Source of the DNA: an uncultured Granulosicoccaceae bacterium
GTDB taxonomy: Bacteria > Pseudomonadota > Gammaproteobacteria > Granulosicoccales > Granulosicoccaceae
Assembly: GCA_938035525.1 (NCBI GenBank)
Contig: CALHOI010000035.1
Span: 1 to 64,000 of the forward strand
Direction of reading: 5' to 3'
Length of the DNA: 64,000 nucleotides
Shown here: positions 10,432 through 19,795 of the stretch, in pieces
How positions within the stretch are numbered: position 1 is the first letter of the stretch
Layout: every line of letters starts with the position of its first letter
Position numbers and translations under genes: made by a program
Notes under the pieces: model-generated
Told to the model about the DNA's origin: nothing
Databases searched by the model: none
Seen by the model: the letters and a program-made list of their open reading frames with translations, nothing else

Positions 10432-11841
10432 ATGTCCGCAAGCGATATTTTAAAAACCATAAAAGACAACGAAGTCAAATTTGTAGACTTCCGATTCACC
10501 GACCCGCGCGGCAAGGAAATGCACTTCTCGCTTCCTGCAAGCCAAGTCGATGAAGACACCTTTGAAGGTGGCAACATGTTCGATGGCTCATCCATTGAAG
10601 GCTGGAAAGGCATCAATGCATCCGACATGATCATGATGCCAGACGTCACAACCGCGGTGATGGACCCATTCACTGAAGTTGAAACACTGAACGTACGTTG
10701 CGATATTGTTGAACCTGACACTATGCAAGGGTACGAGCGTGACCCTCGCACCATTGCCAAACGCGCTGAAGCCTACCTGCAGCAAACCGGCATTGCCGAT
10801 CAAGCATTCTTTGGCCCTGAGCCAGAATTTTTCGTGTTTGATGATGTTCGTTGGAACACCGACATGAAAGGCATGGGATATGCTCTCGATTCTGAAGAAG
10901 CGGTATGGAACACCGGCAAGAAAATGGATGGCGGCAACACGGGTCACCGTCCTGGCGTCAAGGGTGGATACTTTCCAGTACCTCCAGTCGACTCTTTAAA
11001 TGATCTGCGTGCCAACATGTGTCTGGTACTAGAGCAAATGGGTGTAGAACCTGAAGTTCATCACCACGAAGTTGCCACTGCGGGTCAGTGCGAAATCGGC
11101 ACCAAATTCGACACACTGGTAAAACGTGCTGACGGTGTTCAAATTCTAAAATACGTTGTTCACAATGTCGCACACCTGTACGGCCGTACAGCGACCTTCA
11201 TGCCTAAGCCACTCGTTGGTGATAACGGCAGCGGTATGCACGTTCACCAATCACTGTTCAAAGGTGGCGAAAACTTGTTCGCCGGCGATCAATACGGTGG
11301 CTTGTCTGAAACTGCGCTTTACTACATTGGCGGTGTTATCAAACACGCTCATGCCATTAACGCTTTCTCAAATGCATCTACAAACAGCTACAAGCGTTTG
11401 GTACCCGGTTTTGAAGCACCGGTTATGTTGGCGTACTCCGCACGTAACCGTTCTGCATCGGTTCGTATACCTTGGGTTTCAAGCCAAAAAGCACGTCGCA
11501 TCGAAGTACGTTTTCCTGACCCAACAGGCAACCCATACTTCACATTCTCAGCACTGATGATGGCGGGCCTTGACGGCATTCAAAACAAGATTCACCCTGG
11601 CGATGCTATGGACAAAGATCTTTATGACCTGCCTCCAGAAGAAGAAGCAACCATTCCAAAAGTTGCACATTCATTAGATCAGGCGCTTGAAGGTCTGGAC
11701 AATGATCGTGCGTTCTTGACCGCCGGTGGTGTATTCACTGATGACGCCATTGACGCATATATCGAACTGAAAATGGAAGAAGTTACTCGCTTGCGTATGT
11801 CTACGCACCCGGTTGAATTTGATATGTACTATTCCTTGTAA
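10432..11841 (+). CDS. glnA: glutamine synthetase type I
   Basis: 469 aa. [42 protein letters not shown] adenylylation site conserved. Confidence 0.97.
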   Translation: MSASDILKTIKDNEVKFVDFRFTDPRGKEMHFSLPASQVDEDTFEGGNMFDGSSIEGWKGINASDMIMMPDVTTAVMDPFTEVETLNVRCDIVEPDTMQGYERDPRTIAKRAEAYLQQTGIADQAFFGPEPEFFVFDDVRWNTDMKGMGYALDSEEAVWNTGKKMDGGNTGHRPGVKGGYFPVPPVDSLNDLRANMCLVLEQMGVEPEVHHHEVATAGQCEIGTKFDTLVKRADGVQILKYVVHNVAHLYGRTATFMPKPLVGDNGSGMHVHQSLFKGGENLFAGDQYGGLSETALYYIGGVIKHAHAINAFSNASTNSYKRLVPGFEAPVMLAYSARNRSASVRIPWVSSQKARRIEVRFPDPTGNPYFTFSALMMAGLDGIQNKIHPGDAMDKDLYDLPPEEEATIPKVAHSLDQALEGLDNDRAFLTAGGVFTDDAIDAYIELKMEEVTRLRMSTHPVEFDMYYSL

Positions 11842-11945
11842 TTTAGTTTTCGTAGTTCGTGAAGTTATAGTTCGTAAGATTTGTAGTTCAATAAAATAGC
11901 TAGAACCACAAGGAAGCGGTTCTGGTTAACACCAAAAGCCAATAT

Positions 11946-12890
11946 TTAAAACTCCTTAAGCACTCTAATCAAAGCAGCAGCAGACTCCGGCCGATCTACC
12001 GGGTTCTTGCTAAGGCATTGCATCGCAACGTCCTCAAGCAGCTTCGGTACTGCCACACTGGCAATATCGGATGGTATTGGCGGCACATCGTTTAATGTAC
12101 TGTGTATAACTTCATCAATCATGTCGCCCGTTATCGGGGTACGTCCTGTTAGCGCTTCGTATAGCAATACGCCTAAGCCATAAATATCAGATCGAAAGTC
12201 GATATCTGGAGCCCGCTTAATTTGTTCCGGTGACATGTATAACACGGTACCTTGCAGTTTCTGATAACCCGTTATACCGATATGCTGCTCGCTGTTTTGT
12301 GCATCACTCTCATCCAGCCGATCAAGCGTACCTTCTTTGTCCCACACTTTCGCCAGACCCCAGTCAAGCAGCAACACTTCGCCATACGCACCTATCAGTA
12401 CATTTTCGGGTTTGATATCACGGTGTAACACACCCATGGAATGTGCGTATTCAAGCGCATAGCTTACCCGGATAATGATATTGACCAACTGACTTAAATC
12501 GTAGCGCTCACGGTAATCAAATATTTCGCGCAGCGTATAGCCATGCACCAACTTCATCGTGAAATAGTAGTGGCCCTTTTTGTTACGGCCCAGTTCGTAA
12601 GTTGGCACAGTGTTCGGGTGCTGCAACATGGCCGATACTCGGGCTTCACGTAAAAGGCGTGTTTGCTCTACTTCATCATCGGCGAACTCAGGTAACAATG
12701 ACTTGTAACAAATGATCCTGTTGAGATGCAGATCTTTGCATGATTGAATCAGCGATTTACCGCCACGGGCAATCGTTTTGAAGTAAGCATAGCGGAAATT
12801 TGGATCGGGTTTCTGCGCCAGTTCCTTATCCGTTTGCTCCAGCAGCAGCGGTTGATTTTCGGGTAATTTTAGTTTGGGATATTCGCTCAT
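11946..12890 (-). CDS. soluble Ser/Thr protein kinase
   Basis: HRDIKPENVLI catalytic loop, LLDWGLAK (DWG in place of DFG), GTVLYMSPEQ, RSDIYGLGVLLYEALTG. No TM segment. Confidence 0.9.
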   Translation of the reverse strand: MSEYPKLKLPENQPLLLEQTDKELAQKPDPNFRYAYFKTIARGGKSLIQSCKDLHLNRIICYKSLLPEFADDEVEQTRLLREARVSAMLQHPNTVPTYELGRNKKGHYYFTMKLVHGYTLREIFDYRERYDLSQLVNIIIRVSYALEYAHSMGVLHRDIKPENVLIGAYGEVLLLDWGLAKVWDKEGTLDRLDESDAQNSEQHIGITGYQKLQGTVLYMSPEQIKRAPDIDFRSDIYGLGVLLYEALTGRTPITGDMIDEVIHSTLNDVPPIPSDIASVAVPKLLEDVAMQCLSKNPVDRPESAAALIRVLKEF

Positions 12891-13032
12891 TTCAGCTACC
12901 GATCACGGGCTCCAATGAATCATGAATCAGTATATTCCAGCCAGATGCCCAGCGTGTGGCTGTATTACCAGCGAGAGGCAATATCAGCAAAAAAGCTAAA
13001 ACCAGCCAATTTATGCATCATTAATGATCATA

Positions 13033-13049
13033 CGCACTCATTAGGTGCG
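13033..13049. promoter_or_regulatory. NtrC-like box upstream of GSII gene
   Basis: CGCAC-TCATTAG-GTGCG, same 5-7-5 dyad layout as the NtrC consensus. Confidence 0.5.
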
Positions 13050-13182
13050 TAAATTCAGACTTATTCTAGCTAAATCCGTCATTAGCCTTATGATATTTAC
13101 TGAAGATAGTCCGAATCCTTGAACAGAGAGTTATTGATACTTTAGACTTGCAATCTTCGTAATATGCGCTATGAGGAATTCG

Positions 13183-14193
13183 ATGAAAAGCAAGTTGGAA
13201 TACATCTGGCTGGATGGCTACACGCCAACCCAAAGCCTTCGCAGCAAAACCATGGTGAGATCAGACTTCGGTGGAAAACTGGAAGACTGCCCGATGTGGT
13301 CTTTCGATGGTAGCTCTACCGAACAAGCAGAGGGCAACGACTCAGATTGTTTGCTCAAGCCTGTTGCAATCATTCCCGATCCTGACCGCAAGAACAGCTT
13401 CTTGATCATGACTGAGGTACTCAATGCTGATGGTTCTCCACATGCATCAAATGGTCGCGCCACCATCGAAGAAGATGACGACGACTTCTGGTTTGGCTTC
13501 GAACAGGAATATTTCCTGATCAATACCGCTACCAACTTGCCTTTGGGCTTTCCAGAAAACGGATTCCCAAGACCACAGGGTCCTTACTACTGCTCTGTCG
13601 GTGGCAACAATGCCTACGGCCGTGAGATCGTAGAAGAACATCTAGATATCTGCCTCGAAGCTGGCCTGAATGTGGAAGGCATCAATGCCGAGGTAGCTGC
13701 TGGACAGTGGGAATACCAGATCTTTGCAAAAGGCGCTAAGCAAGCTGGTGATGAAATCTGGCTGGCTCGTTATCTTCTCGAGCGTACTGCTGAGAAGTAT
13801 GGCGTAGCAGTGGACTTACACCCTAAGCCTCTTGGCGCTACAGATTGGAATGGTTCGGGCATGCACGCCAACTTTTCAAACACTGCGATGCGTGAAGCTG
13901 GAGATGAAACAGTGTTCAACAAGATCTGTGAAGAGTTCGGTAAGAACATCACGCGTCATATCAGTGTTTACGGTGCAGACAACGATCAACGCTTGACTGG
14001 CGCGCACGAAACTCAGTCAATTGATCAGTTCAGCTATGGTGTATCAGATCGTGGCGCCTCTATCCGAATTCCGGTAGGCACTATTGAAGACGGTTGGAAA
14101 GGACGTCTGGAAGATCGCCGTCCAGCATCGAATGCCGATCCTTACAAGGTAGCTGCAGCGATCATCAAGACGACTGGCGAAGGACTTGGTTAA
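13183..14193 (+). CDS. glutamine synthetase type II (eukaryotic-type, GSII)
   Basis: KLEYIWLDGY, MWSFDGSST, FGFEQEYFL, GPYYCSVGGNNAYGREIVEEH, NGSGMHANFS, DRGASIRIP, LEDRRPASNADPY. Start M5 follows SD GAGGAATTCG. Confidence 0.93.
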   Translation: MKSKLEYIWLDGYTPTQSLRSKTMVRSDFGGKLEDCPMWSFDGSSTEQAEGNDSDCLLKPVAIIPDPDRKNSFLIMTEVLNADGSPHASNGRATIEEDDDDFWFGFEQEYFLINTATNLPLGFPENGFPRPQGPYYCSVGGNNAYGREIVEEHLDICLEAGLNVEGINAEVAAGQWEYQIFAKGAKQAGDEIWLARYLLERTAEKYGVAVDLHPKPLGATDWNGSGMHANFSNTAMREAGDETVFNKICEEFGKNITRHISVYGADNDQRLTGAHETQSIDQFSYGVSDRGASIRIPVGTIEDGWKGRLEDRRPASNADPYKVAAAIIKTTGEGLG

Positions 14194-14253
14194 TTAAGCC
14201 TTAAATCGTTCTTGGCACAATTTGATATGCCCTACAGCTGCCAAGCCAGCTGC

Positions 14254-14275
14254 TTCGCCTGATATTCCAGGCGAA
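14254..14275 (+). other. hairpin in GSII 3' region
   Basis: TTCGCCTG-atattc-CAGGCGAA, perfect 8-bp stem. Confidence 0.5.
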
Positions 14276-14283
14276 AACAACCC

Positions 14284-14309
14284 AAAAGCCCCGAATTTCG
14301 GGGCTTTTT
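14284..14309 (+). terminator. rho-independent terminator after GSII gene
   Basis: aaaagccccgaatttcggggcttttt: GC-rich stem followed by a T tract. Confidence 0.85.
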
Positions 14310-14374
14310 CATGTCCGCTTGTTAATTCCCTGAAAATCGGCCAGCGCTGGACTGGAATATGCATAACGACAGCA

Positions 14375-15043
14375 ATGTCGAAATCGATTTTCTCCAGCCA
14401 CAAATGCGCATTAAACGTATCACCTGACTCAGTGATGCATACGGTGCTGGGGCTGTGCCTGCTGCTTTCGTTTTTACCTGGCTCTGGTGCTTTTGCCAAT
14501 GGCATTTATAAATCTGTTGATGCCGACGGCAATGTTATCTTCACCGACCAACCACTTGAGGGTGCAGAGACACTGGAAGGTGCGGACGCACCGCCACCGG
14601 CGGCAAACGGTGACGACGACGATGACGACGAGCCTCAAAACAGCGGCGCTGAGCCTGTTAACAGAGGCCTTGCGTTAACGCCTGACCCTATCGACCCACC
14701 CAAGCCGCAACCCTACGAATTTGAAGAACCCAAAAAACGATTGCCGGTTACTGTGGTAGAGATACTGACACCCATTCACGATGCCGTACTGCAAGACCCG
14801 ATTGGTAAAATCTGGGTTGAGTTACAGTCCTACCCTACCCCGTTAAAAGACACGGGTTTGACTGCACAGCTTTGGATGGACGGAGAATTAATTAACAGCG
14901 GCCAACGGCCCATGTTAAGCCTGGCGCCTCCAGAGCGTGGCACCCATGTACTGCAAGTAAAGTTAGTTGATGAGAACGGACGACTGTTTCTGCAATCAAA
15001 CCCGACACACATACACATTAAGTACAGCGTCGCCAGCCAATAA
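14375..15043 (+). CDS. DUF4124-like secreted protein
   Basis: GIYKSVDADGNVIFTDQPLEGAE after a signal peptide. The exact start is uncertain (ATG at 14375 or 14435). Confidence 0.7.
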   Translation: MSKSIFSSHKCALNVSPDSVMHTVLGLCLLLSFLPGSGAFANGIYKSVDADGNVIFTDQPLEGAETLEGADAPPPAANGDDDDDDEPQNSGAEPVNRGLALTPDPIDPPKPQPYEFEEPKKRLPVTVVEILTPIHDAVLQDPIGKIWVELQSYPTPLKDTGLTAQLWMDGELINSGQRPMLSLAPPERGTHVLQVKLVDENGRLFLQSNPTHIHIKYSVASQ

Positions 15044-15172
15044 CCGCACCGCAAATCAACCACTTTATTCGTGCTAACCTAGCATTGAATAACAAGCCAG
15101 CCTGATTAAAGCCACAGGCTCAGTATCAAGCCAAGCATACAACATAAACCCCGACTCTCGAGTAAAACCATC

Positions 15173-15637
15173 ATGGATTACCAGCTGCGCGCGGCAACGG
15201 CAAACGACGAAGACGCCATATTAAAACTGTTACCACGCCTGGCAGAGTTTAACTTGCCCAATAATCGAAACCCAAAGCACCTGTGGGAAGGTGACGCCAA
15301 GATGTTTCTTGAGTGGGTAGAAGGCACCCGTCCCGATATTGATGTCAGCGTTGCTGTTTCAAACAATCAGGTTATTGGTGTGGCAATTGTATCGGAGCGA
15401 AAGGAACTACTCAGTGGCGAACCCAGCGCTCACTTAGAAGTACTGGCACTGGATAAGTCTGCCGAAGGTTTTGGTGTGGGCACAGCGCTAATGAACGAAG
15501 CAGACAAACTGGCGCAAAACAGAGGCGCTAAAAGTATCACCCTCCACGTATTCGCTAACAACACCCGGGCTCGAGCTCTGTATGAGCGGCAAGGCTATGA
15601 TGGGGAATTGCTGCGGTACATTAAGCCGCTGGGTTAA
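15173..15637 (+). CDS. GNAT family N-acetyltransferase
   Basis: 154 aa, EVLALDKSAEGFGVGTALMNEADKLAQNRGAKSITLHVFANNTRARALYERQGY. Confidence 0.88.
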   Translation: MDYQLRAATANDEDAILKLLPRLAEFNLPNNRNPKHLWEGDAKMFLEWVEGTRPDIDVSVAVSNNQVIGVAIVSERKELLSGEPSAHLEVLALDKSAEGFGVGTALMNEADKLAQNRGAKSITLHVFANNTRARALYERQGYDGELLRYIKPLG

Positions 15638-15707
15638 TTTCGCTGCCTTAGTCTTATCCGCTTATTCTAGCTGAGCTAATTTCATCGGCTTTATTTCGCT
15701 CGGTTAT

Positions 15708-18338
15708 TTACTTCAGCTTGGACATCAAACCCTGGGCGACTTTTTGCTGAGAGGCATCGCCATGCGCTAACACCTCTGCTAATAACCCTTCTGCACCTTC
15801 CGTGTTACCAAGATCAATATACACCACAGCCAGATCAAGCCTGACCTCGCAGTCCTTCCATGACAGCTCCGGTTTAAAGTACGAAACAGCTTCAGAATCA
15901 TCGTGTGCTTCAGCCGCGTCTGGTGCTTCAGGCTTACTTTCACCTAAATCAAAATCCGACTCAGATTTCAGTTCGAAGTCGGAGTCGAGCATCATTGGTG
16001 TTGTTGGCTCGATCGGTTTTAACGTTTCAAGCTCATCGTTTGTCAGACCCTCTTCCGGTTCGCTCTTCCATACAACGTTGTCAAGTTCCGCCTCGTCCAG
16101 AACTGGCTGTACTTGATCTGGCAGCTCATCCAGGTCAATATCCAGCTCTTGCTCGGCAGTCGAATCGTGCTTGTTCACCACCTCATCAAGCCCGACCCTT
16201 GCCCTATCAGAAGACGCCGACACTTGATTGTTCTGATCTTGTTTAACAGCCGGAGTGCTGGCTACGGATTTTCCGCCCGGCACGCTTGTGACTGCACTAT
16301 CGCCGATATCAAATTCTTCTTTGAATACAAATCCGTGATCGCCGGTTTGGTCATAGAAAGACATATTCGGATCCAGCGACAAACCCATTTCGATCACTTC
16401 GTGCCACTCTTGGTTCTTGCCACCGGTCATGGCGTACATGTCGCGTGCAGTTTGCGCAAACATTTCCAATGAACCGCGGTCACGGTAAACACGCAACAAC
16501 TCCAAACGCATGTCTTGTTGTTCGGGTCTTTCTACTAAAGTGTCTTTTAAAGCCTGTTCTCGGCGTTGCTCACTGGTAAGTTGTTCACGAAAATATTCTA
16601 TTGCCGATAAAGGATTAACGACGTCAGACACTTCGCCTGGTGGCGCACGACCTACTTCCAATTCAATGCCGATACTGTCACCATTAACCGGTGTTGGTGA
16701 CACTTCAAGCTCCACCAGATTTTCATCATGACCCAAGTGCTTACGAAATAATACATAAGTGAGCAATGTCGCCAGCAGAACCAAACCGGCATTGCGTAAA
16801 CTGTCAGCCACATTTTTATTTTGTTTCGCGTCAAAAAACCATGAGAACAAACCGGTTTTTTCTATCGAATCAGTGGACGTGGTTTTTACCGCTGGTATGG
16901 CTTTGGCTTGAGGCTGTTCTACATCTGTCAAAGTATTTGCTTGCCCCGCGTCGACTTGCTCCTCGACAACAGCATCAGAGTCAACATCAGCACCAATAAT
17001 GACAGGCTTTGTATCAGCAAGCGCCGCGACAGGTTTGCCAGAAGCATCATCATCGATATCCGCTTGCAGCTCGACTTGCAGCTCGACTTGCCGCTTTTCT
17101 GACTCCTCGACTGGCACTTGCTTAACTGCTGTTATTGGCACAACCAGTGTTGCGTTATCGGTAGTAGAACCAGAAATAGCCTGTTGTTGCTGTAAGTTAT
17201 CAACACGCTTACCGATCTCATCAAGCTGACTGGTTTTTACATCAAGTTCTCGACCAAGCCCCACCATTGCCGTACGAAGCTCCGTTATCACAACTTGAAG
17301 AGCTTTGACAGAAGACGCACCCTCGTTAGACTCAACAGCTGCCATGTGCCTGGTTACTTCAGCCACGGCCTGGTTAGTAGTTCGTTTGTTTATATCAGCG
17401 GTTGAGTTTTCCTTGATGCGCGTTGCAACATCGGACGTAACAGCGTCAGCATTCTTATGTTGGGGTAAGTTCGGTAGTGGCAATTGATCAGGTAATCGCT
17501 TTGCAGGTTTGCCGGCAACAGATTGACTAACACCCACACGCAACCGCTTTCTGGCGTTGGAGGCCGAAACAATCGAGGCTGTGGCAGTGTCGGGAATGAT
17601 TAGCTGTGCACCACGCTTTAATTTATGCACTGAACCAAAAAAAGCATCTGGATTGGCATCGTATATGGCAATCGCCATTTGCTCAGCCGTTATATCCACT
17701 AAAGGCAGGCTGCGGGCAATGTCCAGTAAATTATCGCCACGCTGCACAACAATAATTTGCTCGGGCACAATGGTCACTGAGTCCGAGTCAAGCTTCAAAG
17801 CCTGCTCGCTCACAATAACACCATCACCAGGTTCAAGCGTGGCAGCTTCAACAAACGCCATATCTAACTCATCACTGGCGCGTGAACTGTGTTGCACCAT
17901 AACCGGGTCAAGCAAAAATGTATATTCGCGTAAATAGGTGCCGCCGTTCCACGACAGCTCCACCACTAAATCCAGAAAGGGTTCGCGAACCGGCTCTAAG
18001 GAGGTGAGTTTTAAAACGGCACCACTGCTGGCCGTTTTATCGATATCGAAACGTATGTGCTTGAGCACCGAAACCGGCGCAATACCCATCTGCGCAAAGA
18101 TCTCATACGACGCCATGGATGCGCGGATGCTTTCAAGCTCGGTGTCGGTATCGGTGATGACTTCAATTTCAGCATCCAGATGCTGTCCCAGGCTGGAGTG
18201 CAATGTCAACGAACCCAAACCGGCCGCACTGGCAGACGCTGAGATGCCCAGCAGCAAACCGGCTAAGACGAAAACCAACTGTTTTCGACTAAGCGCGGCC
18301 CACTGAATGGCAAACCTCAAACGGAATAAAAATGGCAC
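15708..18338 (-). CDS. fimV: FimV-like LysM/TPR protein
   Basis: AGLGSLTLHSSLGQHLDAEIEV N-terminus, LysM region QRGDNLLDIARSL, acidic region, and C-terminal RLDLAVVYIDLGNTEGAEGLLAEVLAHGD (FimV C-terminal motif). Confidence 0.85.
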   Translation of the reverse strand: MPFLFRLRFAIQWAALSRKQLVFVLAGLLLGISASASAAGLGSLTLHSSLGQHLDAEIEVITDTDTELESIRASMASYEIFAQMGIAPVSVLKHIRFDIDKTASSGAVLKLTSLEPVREPFLDLVVELSWNGGTYLREYTFLLDPVMVQHSSRASDELDMAFVEAATLEPGDGVIVSEQALKLDSDSVTIVPEQIIVVQRGDNLLDIARSLPLVDITAEQMAIAIYDANPDAFFGSVHKLKRGAQLIIPDTATASIVSASNARKRLRVGVSQSVAGKPAKRLPDQLPLPNLPQHKNADAVTSDVATRIKENSTADINKRTTNQAVAEVTRHMAAVESNEGASSVKALQVVITELRTAMVGLGRELDVKTSQLDEIGKRVDNLQQQQAISGSTTDNATLVVPITAVKQVPVEESEKRQVELQVELQADIDDDASGKPVAALADTKPVIIGADVDSDAVVEEQVDAGQANTLTDVEQPQAKAIPAVKTTSTDSIEKTGLFSWFFDAKQNKNVADSLRNAGLVLLATLLTYVLFRKHLGHDENLVELEVSPTPVNGDSIGIELEVGRAPPGEVSDVVNPLSAIEYFREQLTSEQRREQALKDTLVERPEQQDMRLELLRVYRDRGSLEMFAQTARDMYAMTGGKNQEWHEVIEMGLSLDPNMSFYDQTGDHGFVFKEEFDIGDSAVTSVPGGKSVASTPAVKQDQNNQVSASSDRARVGLDEVVNKHDSTAEQELDIDLDELPDQVQPVLDEAELDNVVWKSEPEEGLTNDELETLKPIEPTTPMMLDSDFELKSESDFDLGESKPEAPDAAEAHDDSEAVSYFKPELSWKDCEVRLDLAVVYIDLGNTEGAEGLLAEVLAHGDASQQKVAQGLMSKLK

Positions 18339-18553
18339 TTTGTCGTGTTACCACAAGTAGACAATAAATTCGTTGCACAACTATTCCGTTAGTGAGGGAC
18401 CCGAAACGGTCACGTGCACTACCAATAAGTGTAGACAACAAAAGCAGAGCGGACTTAAAGAAATTAACGTGCGAATACTGTGCTTGATTGGATTCCGGCT
18501 ACAGCATGCACGCTTAACCTGCCTCACACGCACTCGATACACGGATCACAATA

Positions 18554-18601
18554 CGCACTATTTAAGTGCATATATTCATCTCAATGCATTATTATAGTGC
18601 A
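18554..18601. promoter_or_regulatory. two NtrC-like boxes upstream of ntrB
   Basis: CGCAC-N7-GTGCA (18554-18570) and TGCAT-N7-GTGCA (18585-18601). Centres 31 bp apart. Confidence 0.6.
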
Positions 18602-18727
18602 AATGAATTAACACAACACAGCAAACGACTCTCTGTAACTTATTGTTTATATTGATTTTTATTCATCTCCTAGCGACATCCACACGCCATTTTATTAGGG
18701 ATTGAATATTGCACCAATACCTACGTG

Positions 18728-19795
18728 ATGACCACAGATACCGACATATTGGGTGAGTTCGCGTTGTTGGACCAACTGTCCACATCCGTACTGTTGCTCG
18801 ACAAAAAGCTACACATCGTTTACGCGAATGCGGCTGCAGAACAGCTGATGAGCACAAGTCGGCAACGTACGCTGGGCAAACGCCTGATCGACATCGTAGC
18901 CGTGTCCGATGAGCTGCTGCAACGATTGCGCGATGCCATTGCGCACAACCAATCCTTCACTGACCGGCAAGCGACGTTAGAACCGCACGGGTACGATCCG
19001 GTTGTGGTGGACTGTGTGATTACGCCACACACCACGCAAAATAACCAACGCGGTTTACTGGTGGAAATCGATGCACTTGATCGCTCTTTACGTATTGCCA
19101 GAGAAGAAGCCATGTTGTCGCAACAAGAGCACACACGCTCTTTGTTAAGAGGTCTTGCACATGAAATTAAAAACCCCCTGGGCGGACTCAGGGGTGCAGC
19201 GCAGTTACTGGACAAGCAGTTAATCGAACCCGAACTGCACGAATACACATCCATCATCATGGACGAAGCCGACCGGTTGCGGGTTCTTATAGATCGGATG
19301 CTGGGGCCAGTTACACGACCACAGCGTGAAGCCGTGAACATTCATGAAGCACTTGAGCACGTTAGAAAAATCCTGCTGGTTGGCGCACCCAGTGGTGTCA
19401 AGATCCAGTTTGACTATGATGTCAGCATCCCTGAATTTACGTCCGATCGTGATCGACTGATTCAGGTGATATTAAACATCGCCGGCAACGCCATGAACGC
19501 TGTTGGCGATAACGGCAACATACTGTTTAAATCACGTGTTATCAGCAGTTTCACCATAGGCGCTGAGCGTCACCCACTGGTTGCATCACTGGAAATTCAG
19601 GACGATGGGCCAGGAGTACCAGCCGACATACTTGATCAAATTTTTTATCCGATGGTTTCAGGCACGGACAACGGCACCGGGCTTGGTTTGTCTATTGCGC
19701 AATCCATCACGAATCAAATTGGTGGCCTTATAGAGTGCCACAGTGAACCAGGTAACACGGTGTTCACCATACTAATTCCTTTGGAGCTAACATGA
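18728..19795 (+). CDS. ntrB: nitrogen regulation sensor histidine kinase NtrB
   Basis: PAS-like N-terminus, LRGLAHEIKNPLGGLRGAAQLL H-box, HATPase motifs, immediately upstream of ntrC. Confidence 0.92.
   Translation: MTTDTDILGEFALLDQLSTSVLLLDKKLHIVYANAAAEQLMSTSRQRTLGKRLIDIVAVSDELLQRLRDAIAHNQSFTDRQATLEPHGYDPVVVDCVITPHTTQNNQRGLLVEIDALDRSLRIAREEAMLSQQEHTRSLLRGLAHEIKNPLGGLRGAAQLLDKQLIEPELHEYTSIIMDEADRLRVLIDRMLGPVTRPQREAVNIHEALEHVRKILLVGAPSGVKIQFDYDVSIPEFTSDRDRLIQVILNIAGNAMNAVGDNGNILFKSRVISSFTIGAERHPLVASLEIQDDGPGVPADILDQIFYPMVSGTDNGTGLGLSIAQSITNQIGGLIECHSEPGNTVFTILIPLELT

Noticed and set aside
15802-16472. Ser-rich plus-strand ORFs inside fimV
   Set aside because: Composition mirrors the acidic (Asp/Glu) coding of fimV on the opposite strand; no independent support.
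17060-17100. 12-bp repeat gctcgacttgca as a regulatory repeat
   Set aside because: It is inside fimV and encodes VELQVELQ; a small coding duplication.
18699-18712. GG-N10-GC (GGATTGAATATTGC) as sigma54 promoter of ntrB
   Set aside because: Only GG and TTGC match; the -24 element is poor and the implied start would sit almost on the ntrB start codon. Too weak to call.
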